A DNA stretch of 64,000 nt from Acinetobacter brisouii CIP 110357 (GTDB lineage Bacteria; Pseudomonadota; Gammaproteobacteria; Pseudomonadales; Moraxellaceae), in assembly GCF_000488275.1 (NCBI RefSeq), contig NZ_KI530762.1, positions 159,217 to 223,216 of the forward strand, read 5' to 3'. A program made the translations under genes and the position numbers. A model generated the notes under the pieces. The model worked only from the letters and a program-made list of their open reading frames with translations. It was not told the origin of the DNA and did not search any database. Shown here one piece after another: positions 49,819-58,628 of this stretch. Positions within the stretch are counted from its first letter, which is position 1, and each line of letters starts with the position of its first letter.

Positions 49819-50766
49819 TTAGAGTTTGAAACCACGGTGTACTGCAACAATACCGCCAGTCAGGTTATGGTAATCACAGTTCTGGAAGCCTGCTTTTTCC
49901 ATCATGCCTTTTAAAGTACGCTGGTCTGGGTGCATACGAATCGATTCAGCCAAATACTTATAGCTCTCTGAGTCATTCGCCACCAATTTGCCCATAATTG
50001 GCAATGCGGTAAATGAATACAGGTCATAGAGTTTTGAGAATGGTTCAAACACAGGTTTAGAAAATTCTAAAATCAGTAAACGACCGCCTGGCTTCAATAC
50101 ACGATACATCGATTCAAGCGCCGCATCCTTATCCGTGACATTACGTAAACCAAAACTGATGGTCAATAGATCAAAGCTGTTGTCGGCAAATGGTTCTAAG
50201 GTTTCTGCATTGGCAAGCACGAAATCAACATTGGTACAGCCTGCATCGAGTAAACGGCTACGACCGACATTAAGCATGGATTCGTTAATGTCAGACAAAA
50301 CTACATGACCTTGAGGGCCAACTTCGCGGCTAAATACTTTGGCAAGATCACCTGTACCGCCTGCAATATCTAGAACATGCTGACCACGGCGCACACCTGA
50401 CATGTTAATCGCGAAGCGTTTCCATAAACGGTGAATCCCGAATGACATCAAGTCATTCATAATGTCGTATTTGCTGGCAACCGAGTGGAACACTTCGGCA
50501 ACTTTTTGCGCTTTGTCTTCGGTACGCACTGTTTTAAAACCAAAGTGGGTAGTGTCGCCGACATTGCCTGTTTTGCCTGCACCGCGTGGCAAGTTGTAGT
50601 GAGGGACTTGCTCTGTAATAGGGGTATCTTGTGAGGCTTGGTTAAGGCTGGTTTGCTGACCTTGTGGTGTGCCTTCAGGAAGCGGCGAAGTTAAAAAAGG
50701 ACTAACTTTATTAGAATTTTGTGTCGACTCATTTGGTGTATTTGGCGTTGGGTGTTCGTTCGACAT
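49819..50766 (-). CDS. ubiE: Ubiquinone/menaquinone C-methyltransferase UbiE
   Basis: SAM-dependent C-methyltransferase of 315 residues. The core has [40 protein letters not shown], the SAM motif [15 protein letters not shown] and [10 protein letters not shown], ending [12 protein letters not shown]. The usual length is about 250, so the first 60 residues are an extension rich in Pro, Ser, Thr, Asn and Gln and probably disordered. The ATG at 50766 is supported by GAGGAG just upstream, and no start codon with a ribosome binding site is seen near the core; the frame continues upstream to 50808 without support. Confidence 0.93.
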   Translation of the reverse strand: MSNEHPTPNTPNESTQNSNKVSPFLTSPLPEGTPQGQQTSLNQASQDTPITEQVPHYNLPRGAGKTGNVGDTTHFGFKTVRTEDKAQKVAEVFHSVASKYDIMNDLMSFGIHRLWKRFAINMSGVRRGQHVLDIAGGTGDLAKVFSREVGPQGHVVLSDINESMLNVGRSRLLDAGCTNVDFVLANAETLEPFADNSFDLLTISFGLRNVTDKDAALESMYRVLKPGGRLLILEFSKPVFEPFSKLYDLYSFTALPIMGKLVANDSESYKYLAESIRMHPDQRTLKGMMEKAGFQNCDYHNLTGGIVAVHRGFKL

Positions 50767-50896
50767 GAGTCTCTCCTCATTCACCGGTATAAAAGAATTA
50801 GTGCGCATGATGACAGATTATGCAGAATTTTGCAGCGATCATCATGCTTGAATAGATGAATAATATACAGAAAAAAGTCTGCTTTGTGCGGGGCGA

Positions 50897-51601
50897 TTAT
50901 TGAAAAGGCTGTAGATCGCCTGCATGAACACGATGAATCACCTGACGTTCCTGTGCGGTAAAATCGCGAACAAAATTTTCCGCAGACTTGAGTGGCTTCA
51001 TGGCTGTAAATCCTTCATCCATAAAGTCGTACATCATTTGGAAATGGTGTTTATACGCCACCGATTTACACATTTTAAAGGCGGTATGAACCACAAAAGA
51101 ACGCAAATAACGGTCTAGATAATGCCCGAATTCATCCGCCATACTGAGCTGTTGCAGACGTGCCTGTGCCTGATCGAGCTTTAAATAGGTTTGGCGCATG
51201 ATTTCATCATTTAACACTTGGTTATGCGGATAATTGTTCTGAATGTGTGCCGCAACTTGTTCATCAAGTTCAACTGCATAAATGGCGAGTAAAATCCCGT
51301 GCGTTCCTGCTTTAATGGCATTTTCGGGAATAAATTTTTCAGCTTTATGCGCATGTTTGAGTAAGCGTTCAATCTGTTTGGCCAAGGCATCAAAATCTGG
51401 CCCACCATATAAACGGTCGACAAAGTAAGCTGCCATGAGCCGATTATTTTTTTCGGAAAATAATGCCTGATGTGAGTGCTTTAAGCGGTTCTTTTGCCAT
51501 TGTTGTACATCTTGTAGGCGTTGAAATAACACAGGATCTTGATGATATTGCAATTGTTTATAGCGTTGTAGCAACTGATCTAATGCACTGAGTTTCGACA
51601 T
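50897..51601 (-). CDS. FFLEELY-motif protein, function unknown
   Basis: All-alpha cytoplasmic protein of 234 residues. It carries the variant AAYFVDRLYGGPDFDALAKQIERLL (about 57-81) of the family's FFLEELYG.rDf motif. It is rich in Gln, His and Leu. No enzyme motif, signal peptide or membrane helix is seen. Such proteins are common in Pseudomonas and Acinetobacter and have no known role. The ATG at 51601 follows AT-rich sequence; the gene is monocistronic, lying 130 bases upstream of ubiE on the same strand. Confidence 0.75.
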   Translation of the reverse strand: MSKLSALDQLLQRYKQLQYHQDPVLFQRLQDVQQWQKNRLKHSHQALFSEKNNRLMAAYFVDRLYGGPDFDALAKQIERLLKHAHKAEKFIPENAIKAGTHGILLAIYAVELDEQVAAHIQNNYPHNQVLNDEIMRQTYLKLDQAQARLQQLSMADEFGHYLDRYLRSFVVHTAFKMCKSVAYKHHFQMMYDFMDEGFTAMKPLKSAENFVRDFTAQERQVIHRVHAGDLQPFQ

Positions 51602-51716
51602 TTTTTGAAAAATTACGCAAAAAGAAAGCTATCTTAAAGCAGAGATTGCCTTCAATTCCATGCTTTTGCACAAATTAACTGGGTCAAACTGTTACAAATG
51701 GTCTGCTTACAAAGAC

Positions 51717-52640
51717 TTAGGCGATATAACCCGCTTCGCGCCCCACCATGTTGCGTAAGCCTTGTATCAGGCTTTCAATCAGTTTTTCAATCACTAAACG
51801 TTGTCCTTTACGTGATGCATAGACCAGTTGGACTGTGCCAATATTGGATTGCCAATCGGGCAATACCTGTATTAAATCGCCGTTTTTCAGATCTTCTTGC
51901 ACACTCAGCACAGGCAAGTCGGCAATACCCAAACCATCTTTGACTGCATAATATACACCTGCCAGATCATTGCACTTTAAACGAGGGTCAAAATGAAAAT
52001 TCACGGTTTCACCCGTAGTGAGGTGCTGCAAATGCCACGTATACTGGTTTTTCATCAAGCCTAAAGCCAGTGCTGGGTATTGTGCCAGCTCCTGATAATG
52101 TTGAATGGTATGGCCTTGTAACAGGCTTTGGCTTGCCACCAGACAATGCGTAGTTTTTACCACATCGCGGACAATTAAGCTGGAATCTACATTGGGGTTG
52201 AAACTGGTGCGAATTGCAATGTCGATATTGTCATGCAGTACATCGACACGGCGGCTGGTCAGTTCCAGCTCAAGTTGAATTTTGGGATATTGTTGTAAAA
52301 AAGCATTTAGAATCGGACGAATCTGAAATTGCAGCATGACATTTGGACAACTAATGCGCACCAAACCTTGAGGTTCGCTTTTTTGTTGTAATAGCACGTT
52401 TTCACTGCATTCAATCTGGTTAACGACTTTTTGACATTCTTCATAAAACTGTTGCCCAAGTGGCGTCACCTGAAAATGCCGTGTGGTGCGTTGAATCAAT
52501 TTAATATTAAAGCGTTCTTCAAGTTCTAAAATTCGCCGACTGAGTTTAGATTTGGTAATTTGAGTCGCTTCACTGGCTGCACTGAATCCGCCATGTTTGA
52601 CCACCAGATAAAAATAATAATAATCATCAAAAATATGCAT
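51717..52640 (-). CDS. LysR-family transcriptional regulator
   Basis: Regulator of 307 residues. The N-terminal winged helix-turn-helix has YYFYLVVKHGGFSAASEATQITKSKLSRRILELEERFNIKLIQRTTR. The effector-binding domain (about 90-300) has GLVRISCPNVMLQFQIRPILNAFLQQYPKIQLEL and is of the type found in the large YafC/DsdC-like subgroup. It is divergent from a pirin gene, with an inverted repeat between them; by family habit it probably controls that gene and itself. The inducer is unknown. Confidence 0.9.
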   Translation of the reverse strand: MHIFDDYYYFYLVVKHGGFSAASEATQITKSKLSRRILELEERFNIKLIQRTTRHFQVTPLGQQFYEECQKVVNQIECSENVLLQQKSEPQGLVRISCPNVMLQFQIRPILNAFLQQYPKIQLELELTSRRVDVLHDNIDIAIRTSFNPNVDSSLIVRDVVKTTHCLVASQSLLQGHTIQHYQELAQYPALALGLMKNQYTWHLQHLTTGETVNFHFDPRLKCNDLAGVYYAVKDGLGIADLPVLSVQEDLKNGDLIQVLPDWQSNIGTVQLVYASRKGQRLVIEKLIESLIQGLRNMVGREAGYIA

Positions 52641-52698
52641 GGTAGCCTCTTGCGTTCAGACAACCAATTGATTGTAGCGGAAGTTGTTTATTGCATAT

Positions 52699-52717
52699 AT
52701 AAGATAATCCGTCTTAT
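52699..52717. promoter_or_regulatory. LysR-type operator between the regulator and pirin genes
   Basis: ATAAGATAATCCGTCTTAT is a perfect six-base inverted repeat around seven bases and contains a T-N11-A core, the LysR-type box. It lies midway in the 143-bp divergent region. Confidence 0.5.
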
Positions 52718-52783
52718 TTTTATGATTTTTTGACTCTCGCTTAGAATGTAAAATTATGCTCTAAATCAGTTGAGGATTCCGAC

Positions 52784-53647
52784 ATGAAAAAAGTCATTGG
52801 GCAGTATCGGACACAGCAAAAACATTGGGTGGGCGATGGTTTTCATGTCAGCACCTTGTTTTCTTATGACCGTTTGGGGCAGGTTCTGAGTCCTTTTCTG
52901 ATGCTGGATTATGCTGCGCCTGAATTTTTTAGTCCAACCACCACGCCACGCGGGGTTGGAGCACATCCGCATCGCGGTTTTGAGACAGTGACCATTGCCT
53001 ATAAAGGTGAAATTTCGCATCGTGACTCGCATGGTGGAGGTGGAACTATCCAGACTGGTGATGTGCAATGGATGACCGCAGGCGCGGGTTTATTGCATGA
53101 GGAGCTACATTCGAAAGCTTTTGCCCAGCAAGGTGGTGAGCTAGAAATGGTACAGCTTTGGGTCAACTTACCTGCTAAAGACAAAATGACTCATGGGAAA
53201 TATCAAGCCATTACCCAAAGTGAGATTCCTTCAATTGTACTGGATGAGGCAGGCAGTTATTTGCGGGTCATCGCGGGACAATATGCCGATGTGCAAGGCG
53301 CGGCTTCGACTTTTAGTCCTGTGAATGTCTGGGATATTCAGTTGATGGCAGGGCAGCAGCATGAATTTAACGTGCCTGTGGGGCAAACCTGTATTGTGGT
53401 CGTAAGACAAGGAACAGTTTCAATCAATCAACAGTATCAGGTTGCTGATCATAGCTTTGTCCTGTTTGACCGAGACGATGCCGAACCGATTCAGATCAGC
53501 GCTGAACAGGGTGCGGGAATTCTGATTTTAACAGGACAACCATTGAATGAGCCGATTCAAGGTTATGGGCCATTTGTCATGAATACCCAGCAAGAAATTA
53601 TGCAGGCTATTCATGACTTTAACCGTGGTGATTTTGGCGAAATGTAA
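52784..53647 (+). CDS. Pirin-family protein (first copy)
   Basis: Bicupin of 287 residues. The N-terminal cupin has the metal ligands HPHRGFETVTIAYKGEISHRDSHG and the LLHEE motif (His, His, His, Glu). The C-terminal cupin is degenerate, as usual. Bacterial pirins have been shown to act as quercetinases or to bind enzymes of central metabolism; which applies here is open. The ATG has GAGGA about 9 bases upstream. It is divergent from the LysR gene, its probable regulator. Confidence 0.92.
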   Translation: MKKVIGQYRTQQKHWVGDGFHVSTLFSYDRLGQVLSPFLMLDYAAPEFFSPTTTPRGVGAHPHRGFETVTIAYKGEISHRDSHGGGGTIQTGDVQWMTAGAGLLHEELHSKAFAQQGGELEMVQLWVNLPAKDKMTHGKYQAITQSEIPSIVLDEAGSYLRVIAGQYADVQGAASTFSPVNVWDIQLMAGQQHEFNVPVGQTCIVVVRQGTVSINQQYQVADHSFVLFDRDDAEPIQISAEQGAGILILTGQPLNEPIQGYGPFVMNTQQEIMQAIHDFNRGDFGEM

Positions 53648-53668
53648 TAACATTTGCCAACCTGTAAA

Positions 53669-54079
53669 CTATGTAGCAGGGTCGAAAATTTGTGTTTCGA
53701 TCTTGACACTGCGCAACAAGGTTTTTGTGACAGGTGTTTTTTGACAAACGGCCAAAAGTTTCTGACGCAAGTCATCGGTTATGGGTTGAGGAAATTCAAT
53801 TTGACGTTGAATGTGTTCAGAACCATCCTGATGGCTCAGAAACTGAGCAGTGACCTTAAACTCGCCCAAGTCAAATCCTTTATGTTTGGCATACATGCGT
53901 AGCGTAATCATGGTGCATGCTACAAGGCTACTGCATAGCAAGTCATAAGGTGCTGCACCCTGATCATGACCTTCAAGATGTTCAGGTTCATCAGTAAAAA
54001 AGTGATGTTCACCACAATGAATCAGTCCTTTCCATGGTTCAGGTAAGCTTTGAACTTGACTACGACCCACAATACTCAT
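53669..54079 (-). CDS. OsmC-family protein
   Basis: Protein of 136 residues. APYDLLCSSLVACTMITLRMYAKHKGFDLGEFKV (about 43-76) is the central helix of OsmC/YhfA-type proteins, and CQKTPVTKTL near residue 112 carries the second redox cysteine. Family members reduce organic hydroperoxides with such cysteine pairs. The gene overlaps the start of its neighbour's coding region by 4 bases at its upstream end (pirin copy 2 stop), so the two form an operon read pirin then osmC. Confidence 0.88.
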   Translation of the reverse strand: MSIVGRSQVQSLPEPWKGLIHCGEHHFFTDEPEHLEGHDQGAAPYDLLCSSLVACTMITLRMYAKHKGFDLGEFKVTAQFLSHQDGSEHIQRQIEFPQPITDDLRQKLLAVCQKTPVTKTLLRSVKIETQIFDPAT

Positions 54080-54969
54080 TTTGATGCCCTCATTTGTTCG
54101 GGAAATGCAGGTGCTTGTAAACGTTCACCTGGATAATCAGGAATCTCTCCAAAGCGGCTGTCATGCTGTAACCAGTGTTGATGCGCAGCTTTAATTTCAT
54201 CTTCGCTACGACCGACATAGTTCCACCACAGTAAAATTGGTGATTCAAATGGTTCTCCACCAATCAGGAGCACGCGGCTATCGGCTGACAGCACCAGACT
54301 GATGTCACTTGAACCTGTTTCAAAGATCAGCATATTGTCTGTGGTCAGCACATGATCATTGATCTGCGCCTGCCCCGAGAGTAGTAAAATGCCATACTCA
54401 AAATCGGGCTTCAGCGGCAATGTGGTCTGGGTTGCCTGTGCTGCATACAGATCGACGGCAAGTAATGGGCTATAGACTTCGACAGGGGATGTATGCCCTA
54501 AAAAGTCGCCGACTAAAACCCGACATTCAATCTGGTCTTTCTGTATGACGGGTAGCTCAGGATAATGCTGAAACTTGGCGGGCATATTGCGTTTGTCATC
54601 GGGTAGGGCAATCCAGAGCTGTGCTGTATGCAGTTGGGTTTCATGAGGAGGCGTGACTTCTGTATGAGAAATACCGTAACCTGCAGTCATGAGATTGACC
54701 TGTTTGGGCTGGATCAGTTGTTTTGAACCCAAACTGTCAGTATGCATTAGCGTACCTTCAATCATCCACGTGAAGGTCTGTAAACCAATATGCGGGTGTG
54801 GGCCAATATCCAGTCCCTCACCCTGAACAAACTCGACTGGACCAGCATGGTCGAGAAAGCACCATGCGCCAATCATGCGTTTTTCTCGGTGTGGCAAGGC
54901 ACGTGCAATGACTGTACCTTGCCCAATTTCGGCGCGACGTAAATGAAGCTCTTTTCCTTGATGCGGCAT
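54076..54969 (-). CDS. Pirin-family protein (second copy)
   Basis: Bicupin of 297 residues, only distantly like the first pirin. The metal ligands are in GPHPHIGLQTFTWMIEGTLMHTDSLG and SHTEV (His, His, His, Glu). GAWCFLDHAGPVEF near residue 35 is the family opening. It is encoded upstream of and overlapping with the OsmC gene, which suggests a shared role, perhaps in handling oxidised aromatics or peroxides; this is inference from context. Confidence 0.9.
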   Translation of the reverse strand: MPHQGKELHLRRAEIGQGTVIARALPHREKRMIGAWCFLDHAGPVEFVQGEGLDIGPHPHIGLQTFTWMIEGTLMHTDSLGSKQLIQPKQVNLMTAGYGISHTEVTPPHETQLHTAQLWIALPDDKRNMPAKFQHYPELPVIQKDQIECRVLVGDFLGHTSPVEVYSPLLAVDLYAAQATQTTLPLKPDFEYGILLLSGQAQINDHVLTTDNMLIFETGSSDISLVLSADSRVLLIGGEPFESPILLWWNYVGRSEDEIKAAHQHWLQHDSRFGEIPDYPGERLQAPAFPEQMRASK

Positions 54970-55167
54970 GCGATGTGTCCTTTGTTGTCAATGTTATGAG
55001 TATGATCTTAGCAAGCTCTGCCTTGATGACATGTTTGAATTTTATAAATCATCATCCTATAAATAGAAAAATTTATTCAAGATTAGGGTGTAATGGTGAG
55101 GTTGTGCTACATAGCTTTACTCAAAAATATTCTATAATACGTGCTTTATTTTTCACCTGTTTTGCTC

Positions 55168-56817
55168 ATGATGCAAAGATTCCTGTTTCTTGCGATTGCG
55201 GTGCTGCTGGCATTGTCATGGCTATCTCCATATCACTATACCCCGTGGCTGACGCTATCTAGTGAATTATTAGCATATGCGGCTGCCTTATGTACGCTGG
55301 CTCTATATATTGACAAGCCCTTACAATTGCCCAAGCTGAATGTGCCACTATTTGTGATGGCCTGTATCCCGTTTGTGCAGTGGGGATTTGGCATTGAGTT
55401 TTATTTCAGTAAGGCATTGTTGTCGACATTGTATGTTTTTGCCTTTGCCATGATGGTTGTACTTGGATTTAATCTGACCCAAGATCCCGTGCAGCGTGAA
55501 AAAGTCTTTAAAGGCTTTAGCTTACTGACTTTTGTAGTCGGTTTAATCAGCGTTGGCATAGCATTGCTGCAATGGCTGCATCTCGATCAGGGATTATCAC
55601 TGATTATGCCATTACGTGGTAATCGTCCTTATGCGAACTTTGCTCAGCCCAACAATATGGCAACTTTCCTGATGATGGGGTTGATGAGTTGTCTATATCT
55701 GTTTGAAAAACGCACCTTACCCACTTGGTTGGTCACGTTAGGGGCATTATTGCTCACCTTTACCATTGCACTCAGTCAGTCTCGTACGCCTTGGGTGGCT
55801 TGTGTGGTACTCAGTATTTATCTATTTTTTAAACTCTCCACGGCGTATCGTTTCAAGCGTTACCATGTTGCTGCATGGGTGATGATTTACGTGGGTTGCT
55901 TACTGGCAATTCCGAGCCTAAATGCGATTTTGGTTCATCTGGGGTTGTCTCATTCAGAAATGTCGGATGTGATTGCGCGTGCCAGTTCGAGCCACTCTCG
56001 CTTTAATATCTGGATGCAAATGCTGTATGCCATTCAGCAACATCCGTGGTTGGGCTATGGCTGGAATCAAACCAGTTATGCGCAATTGGTCGGAGCAGAT
56101 TTTCTTCAGCACAACGAACGAACCAACAGTGCGCATAACCTCATTTTAGAATTACTGGTCTGGAATGGTGTTGTTGTTGGAACAGCGATTGTTGCTTATA
56201 TCGCATGGTGGCTTTGGCGGCTCAACAAACAGGTGGAAAAGAGCGAGTCATTGGTTGCAACGCTGATGGTCTGTTGTGTCTTGATTCATGCGATGTTTGA
56301 ATTCCCACAGGATTATGCTTATTTCTTATTACCTATTGGCTTTTTACTGGGAGTCATTCAGGCACAGACCCCAAAACTCAAGGTGTTTTCACTATCTGCA
56401 AACTTGAATACTACCATTTTAGTGATCGGTATTTTGCTTTACGGTTTAATCTGGCGCGATTATCTCAGTTCAATTGATGCCTTAAATCAGGGGCATAAAC
56501 ATTCTGATCAGGGTATTCCAGCAGTTAAACCTTATCGAGTTTATGTGTTGGATCAGTTTGATCAACGTGCTAACTGGTATTATCTGGATCGTTTTAGCCG
56601 TTTGTCACCACAACAATTAGAGCATTATCATCAGGTTGCCGTTACTACACCAACGCATTATGATTTATATAAATATGCCCAGCTTTTAGCATATAACGGG
56701 CAGAACCAAGAAGCCCAGCATCAATTAACCTTGATTCATGGTTTATATCAAGTGAATCATCCTTATGGTCAGCTCTTGCTTGACCAAGATCATAATAGTC
56801 GTGCTATTCGTAAGTGA
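55168..56817 (+). CDS. pglL: General O-oligosaccharyltransferase PglL (Wzy_C family)
   Basis: Polytopic membrane protein of 549 residues with about 12 helices. The Wzy_C region spans about 160-330: LRGNRPYANFAQPNNMATFLMMG, LSQSRTPWVACVVL, HPWLGYGWNQTSYAQ and the conserved His of NSAHNLILELLVWNG. In Acinetobacter such an enzyme moves capsule-type glycan from undecaprenyl pyrophosphate to Ser/Thr of many periplasmic proteins. Location beside bfr fits the general PglL and not the pilin-specific TfpO. The frame is open from a GTG at 55141, but a TATAAT at 55133-55138 would put transcription start after that codon, so an ATG at 55168 (or 55171) is chosen. No strong ribosome binding site is seen. 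Confidence 0.85.
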   Translation: MMQRFLFLAIAVLLALSWLSPYHYTPWLTLSSELLAYAAALCTLALYIDKPLQLPKLNVPLFVMACIPFVQWGFGIEFYFSKALLSTLYVFAFAMMVVLGFNLTQDPVQREKVFKGFSLLTFVVGLISVGIALLQWLHLDQGLSLIMPLRGNRPYANFAQPNNMATFLMMGLMSCLYLFEKRTLPTWLVTLGALLLTFTIALSQSRTPWVACVVLSIYLFFKLSTAYRFKRYHVAAWVMIYVGCLLAIPSLNAILVHLGLSHSEMSDVIARASSSHSRFNIWMQMLYAIQQHPWLGYGWNQTSYAQLVGADFLQHNERTNSAHNLILELLVWNGVVVGTAIVAYIAWWLWRLNKQVEKSESLVATLMVCCVLIHAMFEFPQDYAYFLLPIGFLLGVIQAQTPKLKVFSLSANLNTTILVIGILLYGLIWRDYLSSIDALNQGHKHSDQGIPAVKPYRVYVLDQFDQRANWYYLDRFSRLSPQQLEHYHQVAVTTPTHYDLYKYAQLLAYNGQNQEAQHQLTLIHGLYQVNHPYGQLLLDQDHNSRAIRK

Positions 56818-56846
56818 TGCTCAGTAAAAAACCTGCTTTACAGCCT

Positions 56847-56885
56847 AATGCCAGTCAGTTAAGTAATTGACTGGCATTTTCTTTT
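56847..56885 (+). terminator. Terminator after pglL
   Basis: Eleven-bp perfect stem AATGCCAGTCA/TGACTGGCATT with a ten-base loop and TTTTCTTTTTT, 30 bases after the pglL stop. Confidence 0.88.
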
Positions 56886-57083
56886 TTGAATTGATGATGC
56901 GTGATGCTTCACAGAAGTGTTATCTATCTTTAGTCAAGATAAAACATATCGAGCAAAAGATGCTTCCGAGATTTATCCATTCAATGAGGATATTGACCTG
57001 TTTTTTGGGCGAAGAATATTACTTGTGTAAATGAGTGAAAATGAATTTAATTATTTGATTTATAGTAATTTATTTAAATTTAT

Positions 57084-57118
57084 CAAAAACATGAAGGAGA
57101 TGATTGAAAATCTCCTTC
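57084..57118 (-). terminator. Terminator after bfr
   Basis: Perfect stem GAAGGAGAT/ATCTCCTTC with an eight-base loop, then ATGTTTTTG on the minus strand, 30 bases after the bfr stop. The tail is a modest T run. Confidence 0.6.
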
Positions 57119-57148
57119 ACTGATCAGCATTTACATGTCTGCTGGTTC

Positions 57149-57622
57149 TTACTCATCAGCCATGTTGCTCTGAATATAGTTTTCGATACCTACACTTTCT
57201 ATGAGGTCGATCTGAGTTTCCAGCCAGTCCCAGTAATTTTCCTCATGCTCTAGAATTTCCTGAACCAGATCACGTGAGACATAATCTTGCAGCTGTTCTG
57301 ACAATGCGACAGCTTTTTGCAGTGCTTCAATATTTTCTTTGACTTTCCGCACATCGCACTGTAACACCTCTAAAGTATGCTGACCGATATATAATTTACC
57401 TAAATGTTGCAGGTTTGGCAGACCTTCAAGAAATAAAATACGTTCAATGACTTTGTCCGCATGTTTCATTTGACGGATAGATTCTTTGTATTCGGCAGAG
57501 CCAAGTTTCTCAACTCCCCAGTCATTAAACATACGTGAATGCAGAAAATATTGATTGATCGCCGTGAGATGGTGATACAACACCTGATTTAACTGATTGA
57601 TAACATCGCGATTGCCTTTCAT
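57149..57622 (-). CDS. bfr: Bacterioferritin, heme-binding subunit with degenerate ferroxidase centre
   Basis: Ferritin-fold protein of 157 residues. MKGNRDVINQLNQVL, INQYFLHSRMFNDWG and MKHADKVIERILFLEGLPNLQ identify bacterioferritin, and the heme ligand Met52 is present. Aligned by eye with E. coli Bfr, four of six di-iron ligands are replaced: Glu18 is His, Glu51 is Gln, Glu94 is Val and His130 is Tyr; His54 and Glu127 remain. Such a subunit should bind heme but not oxidise iron by itself. It resembles Neisseria BfrB, which works with an intact partner subunit. No second bfr is in the window. The start has GGAG upstream. bfd lies nearby on the same strand. Confidence 0.9.
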   Translation of the reverse strand: MKGNRDVINQLNQVLYHHLTAINQYFLHSRMFNDWGVEKLGSAEYKESIRQMKHADKVIERILFLEGLPNLQHLGKLYIGQHTLEVLQCDVRKVKENIEALQKAVALSEQLQDYVSRDLVQEILEHEENYWDWLETQIDLIESVGIENYIQSNMADE

Positions 57623-57822
57623 TATTATTTCTCCGCAAATAATGCAAGCCTCAACAGGGTTAAGGCAATGATAAGTTTATCTTAACCAAGAAGTTGTATT
57701 GCTGCGAGTAATTTATCGAACGGCAAATGAAAATCACCATCACATGCTGAAGATGTGTCTTTGAGACCTAAAACCCACTCTAAATCAAAAGCGGACAAGG
57801 AGATGTTGCCCCTGTAATGGAG

Positions 57823-58017
57823 CTATGCGGCGATAGAAATCTTTGCAGCAATGGCAGCCAGTTCTTCATTAATCAGGTTACGGGCTTCAGGTGCACAGCG
57901 ACCACAGCAAGTGCCTAAATCGAGTAAATCACGAATTTCCCGAAAACTTTCTGCACCATTGGCAACTGCATCTTTGATATCTTGGTCGGTAATTCCACGA
58001 CATAAACAAACATACAT
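57823..58017 (-). CDS. bfd: Bacterioferritin-associated ferredoxin Bfd
   Basis: Small 2Fe-2S protein of 64 residues. MYVCLCRGITDQDIKDAV and LGTCCGRCAPEARNLI hold the four cluster cysteines (Cys4, Cys6 and the pair around position 38-41). Bfd reduces the heme of bacterioferritin so that stored iron is released. An ATG at 58029 would add four residues; the ATG at 58017 is preferred since MYVCLC is the usual N terminus. The promoter carries a Fur-like box. The gene is 200 bases upstream of bfr on the same strand. Confidence 0.93.
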   Translation of the reverse strand: MYVCLCRGITDQDIKDAVANGAESFREIRDLLDLGTCCGRCAPEARNLINEELAAIAAKISIAA

Positions 58018-58051
58018 GTGCGCACCCATGAAAAGATAAATACGATTATTG

Positions 58052-58081
58052 ATATTAGTGATAATTTTTATCGTTTGTCAA
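58052..58081 (-). promoter_or_regulatory. bfd promoter overlapped by a Fur-like box
   Basis: On the minus strand TTGACA (58081-58076) and TAATAT (58057-58052) are 18 bases apart. Between them, at 58059-58073, TGATAATTTTTATCG (plus strand) matches 12 of 14 positions of the 7-1-7 Fur dyad TGATAAT-N-ATTATCA. Repression of bfd by Fur with iron is known in other bacteria. Confidence 0.6.
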
Positions 58082-58128
58082 TGGGTTTCATCTACAGATA
58101 CACAAAACTCTAATTGGCTTTTTGAATG

Positions 58129-58155
58129 AAAAAAAACCACCTGATCGGTGGTTTT
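58129..58155 (-). terminator. Terminator after ridA
   Basis: On the minus strand AAAACCACC/GGTGGTTTT with a short loop and eight T, 19 bases after the ridA stop. It ends the rpoZ/spoT/ridA side. Confidence 0.88.
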
Positions 58156-58173
58156 ATAGACAGCGTTTGGTGC

Positions 58174-58554
58174 TTAAGGAATGATCACAATACCATCCAT
58201 TTCAACCAAAGCCCCTTTAGGTAAGCTTGCCACGCCCAACGCTGCACGTGCAGGGTAAGGCTGCGGGAAGTATTCCCCCATAATCTGGTTGACTAATTGA
58301 AAATTAGATAAGTCTGTCAAGAAGATATTCAATTTTGCAAAATCTGCTAAAGAGCCGCCAGCAGCTTCACAAACAGCCTTGATGTTGTCAAAAACACGGC
58401 GAATTTGTGCTTCAATACCATCAACCAATTCCATGCTGTATGGATCTAAACCAATTTGTCCAGAAAGATACAGTGTATTCCCAACTAAAATGGCTTGAGA
58501 GTAAGTTCCAATCGCAGCAGGTGCATTTTCAGTATGAATCACTTGGCGTGACAT
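58174..58554 (-). CDS. ridA: Reactive intermediate/imine deaminase RidA
   Basis: Trimeric cytoplasmic enzyme of 126 residues that hydrolyses reactive enamine/imine intermediates released by PLP enzymes. [23 protein letters not shown], the substrate-binding Arg in [24 protein letters not shown] and the general length identify it. GGAGAC lies just before the start. It follows spoT by 74 bases on the same strand, as in many gammaproteobacteria. Confidence 0.95.
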   Translation of the reverse strand: MSRQVIHTENAPAAIGTYSQAILVGNTLYLSGQIGLDPYSMELVDGIEAQIRRVFDNIKAVCEAAGGSLADFAKLNIFLTDLSNFQLVNQIMGEYFPQPYPARAALGVASLPKGALVEMDGIVIIP

Positions 58555-58628
58555 TCATGTCTCCTTTACAAATTCAATGACCTATATCATTTATATATAG
58601 CACACAATCTATGTAGGATGCGCTTAAA

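Larger units (their letters stand above)
56818..57148. other. Intergenic region between pglL and bfr (331 bp)
   Basis: It contains the terminators of both convergent genes and an AT-rich stretch (56890-57080) in which I see no gene, repeat or recognisable regulatory site. Confidence 0.55.

Noticed and set aside
54975..55262. Plus-strand open frame of 95 codons before pglL
   Set aside because: It overlaps the pglL start region in another frame and has no coding signs; the pglL frame has clear membrane and Wzy_C features.
57682..57822. Forty-six open codons in frame after the bfd stop, reading rather protein-like (LEWVLGLKDTSSACDGDFHL)
   Set aside because: No start codon with a ribosome binding site, and no known family seen. 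Read-through or a degraded 3' extension is possible but not supported.
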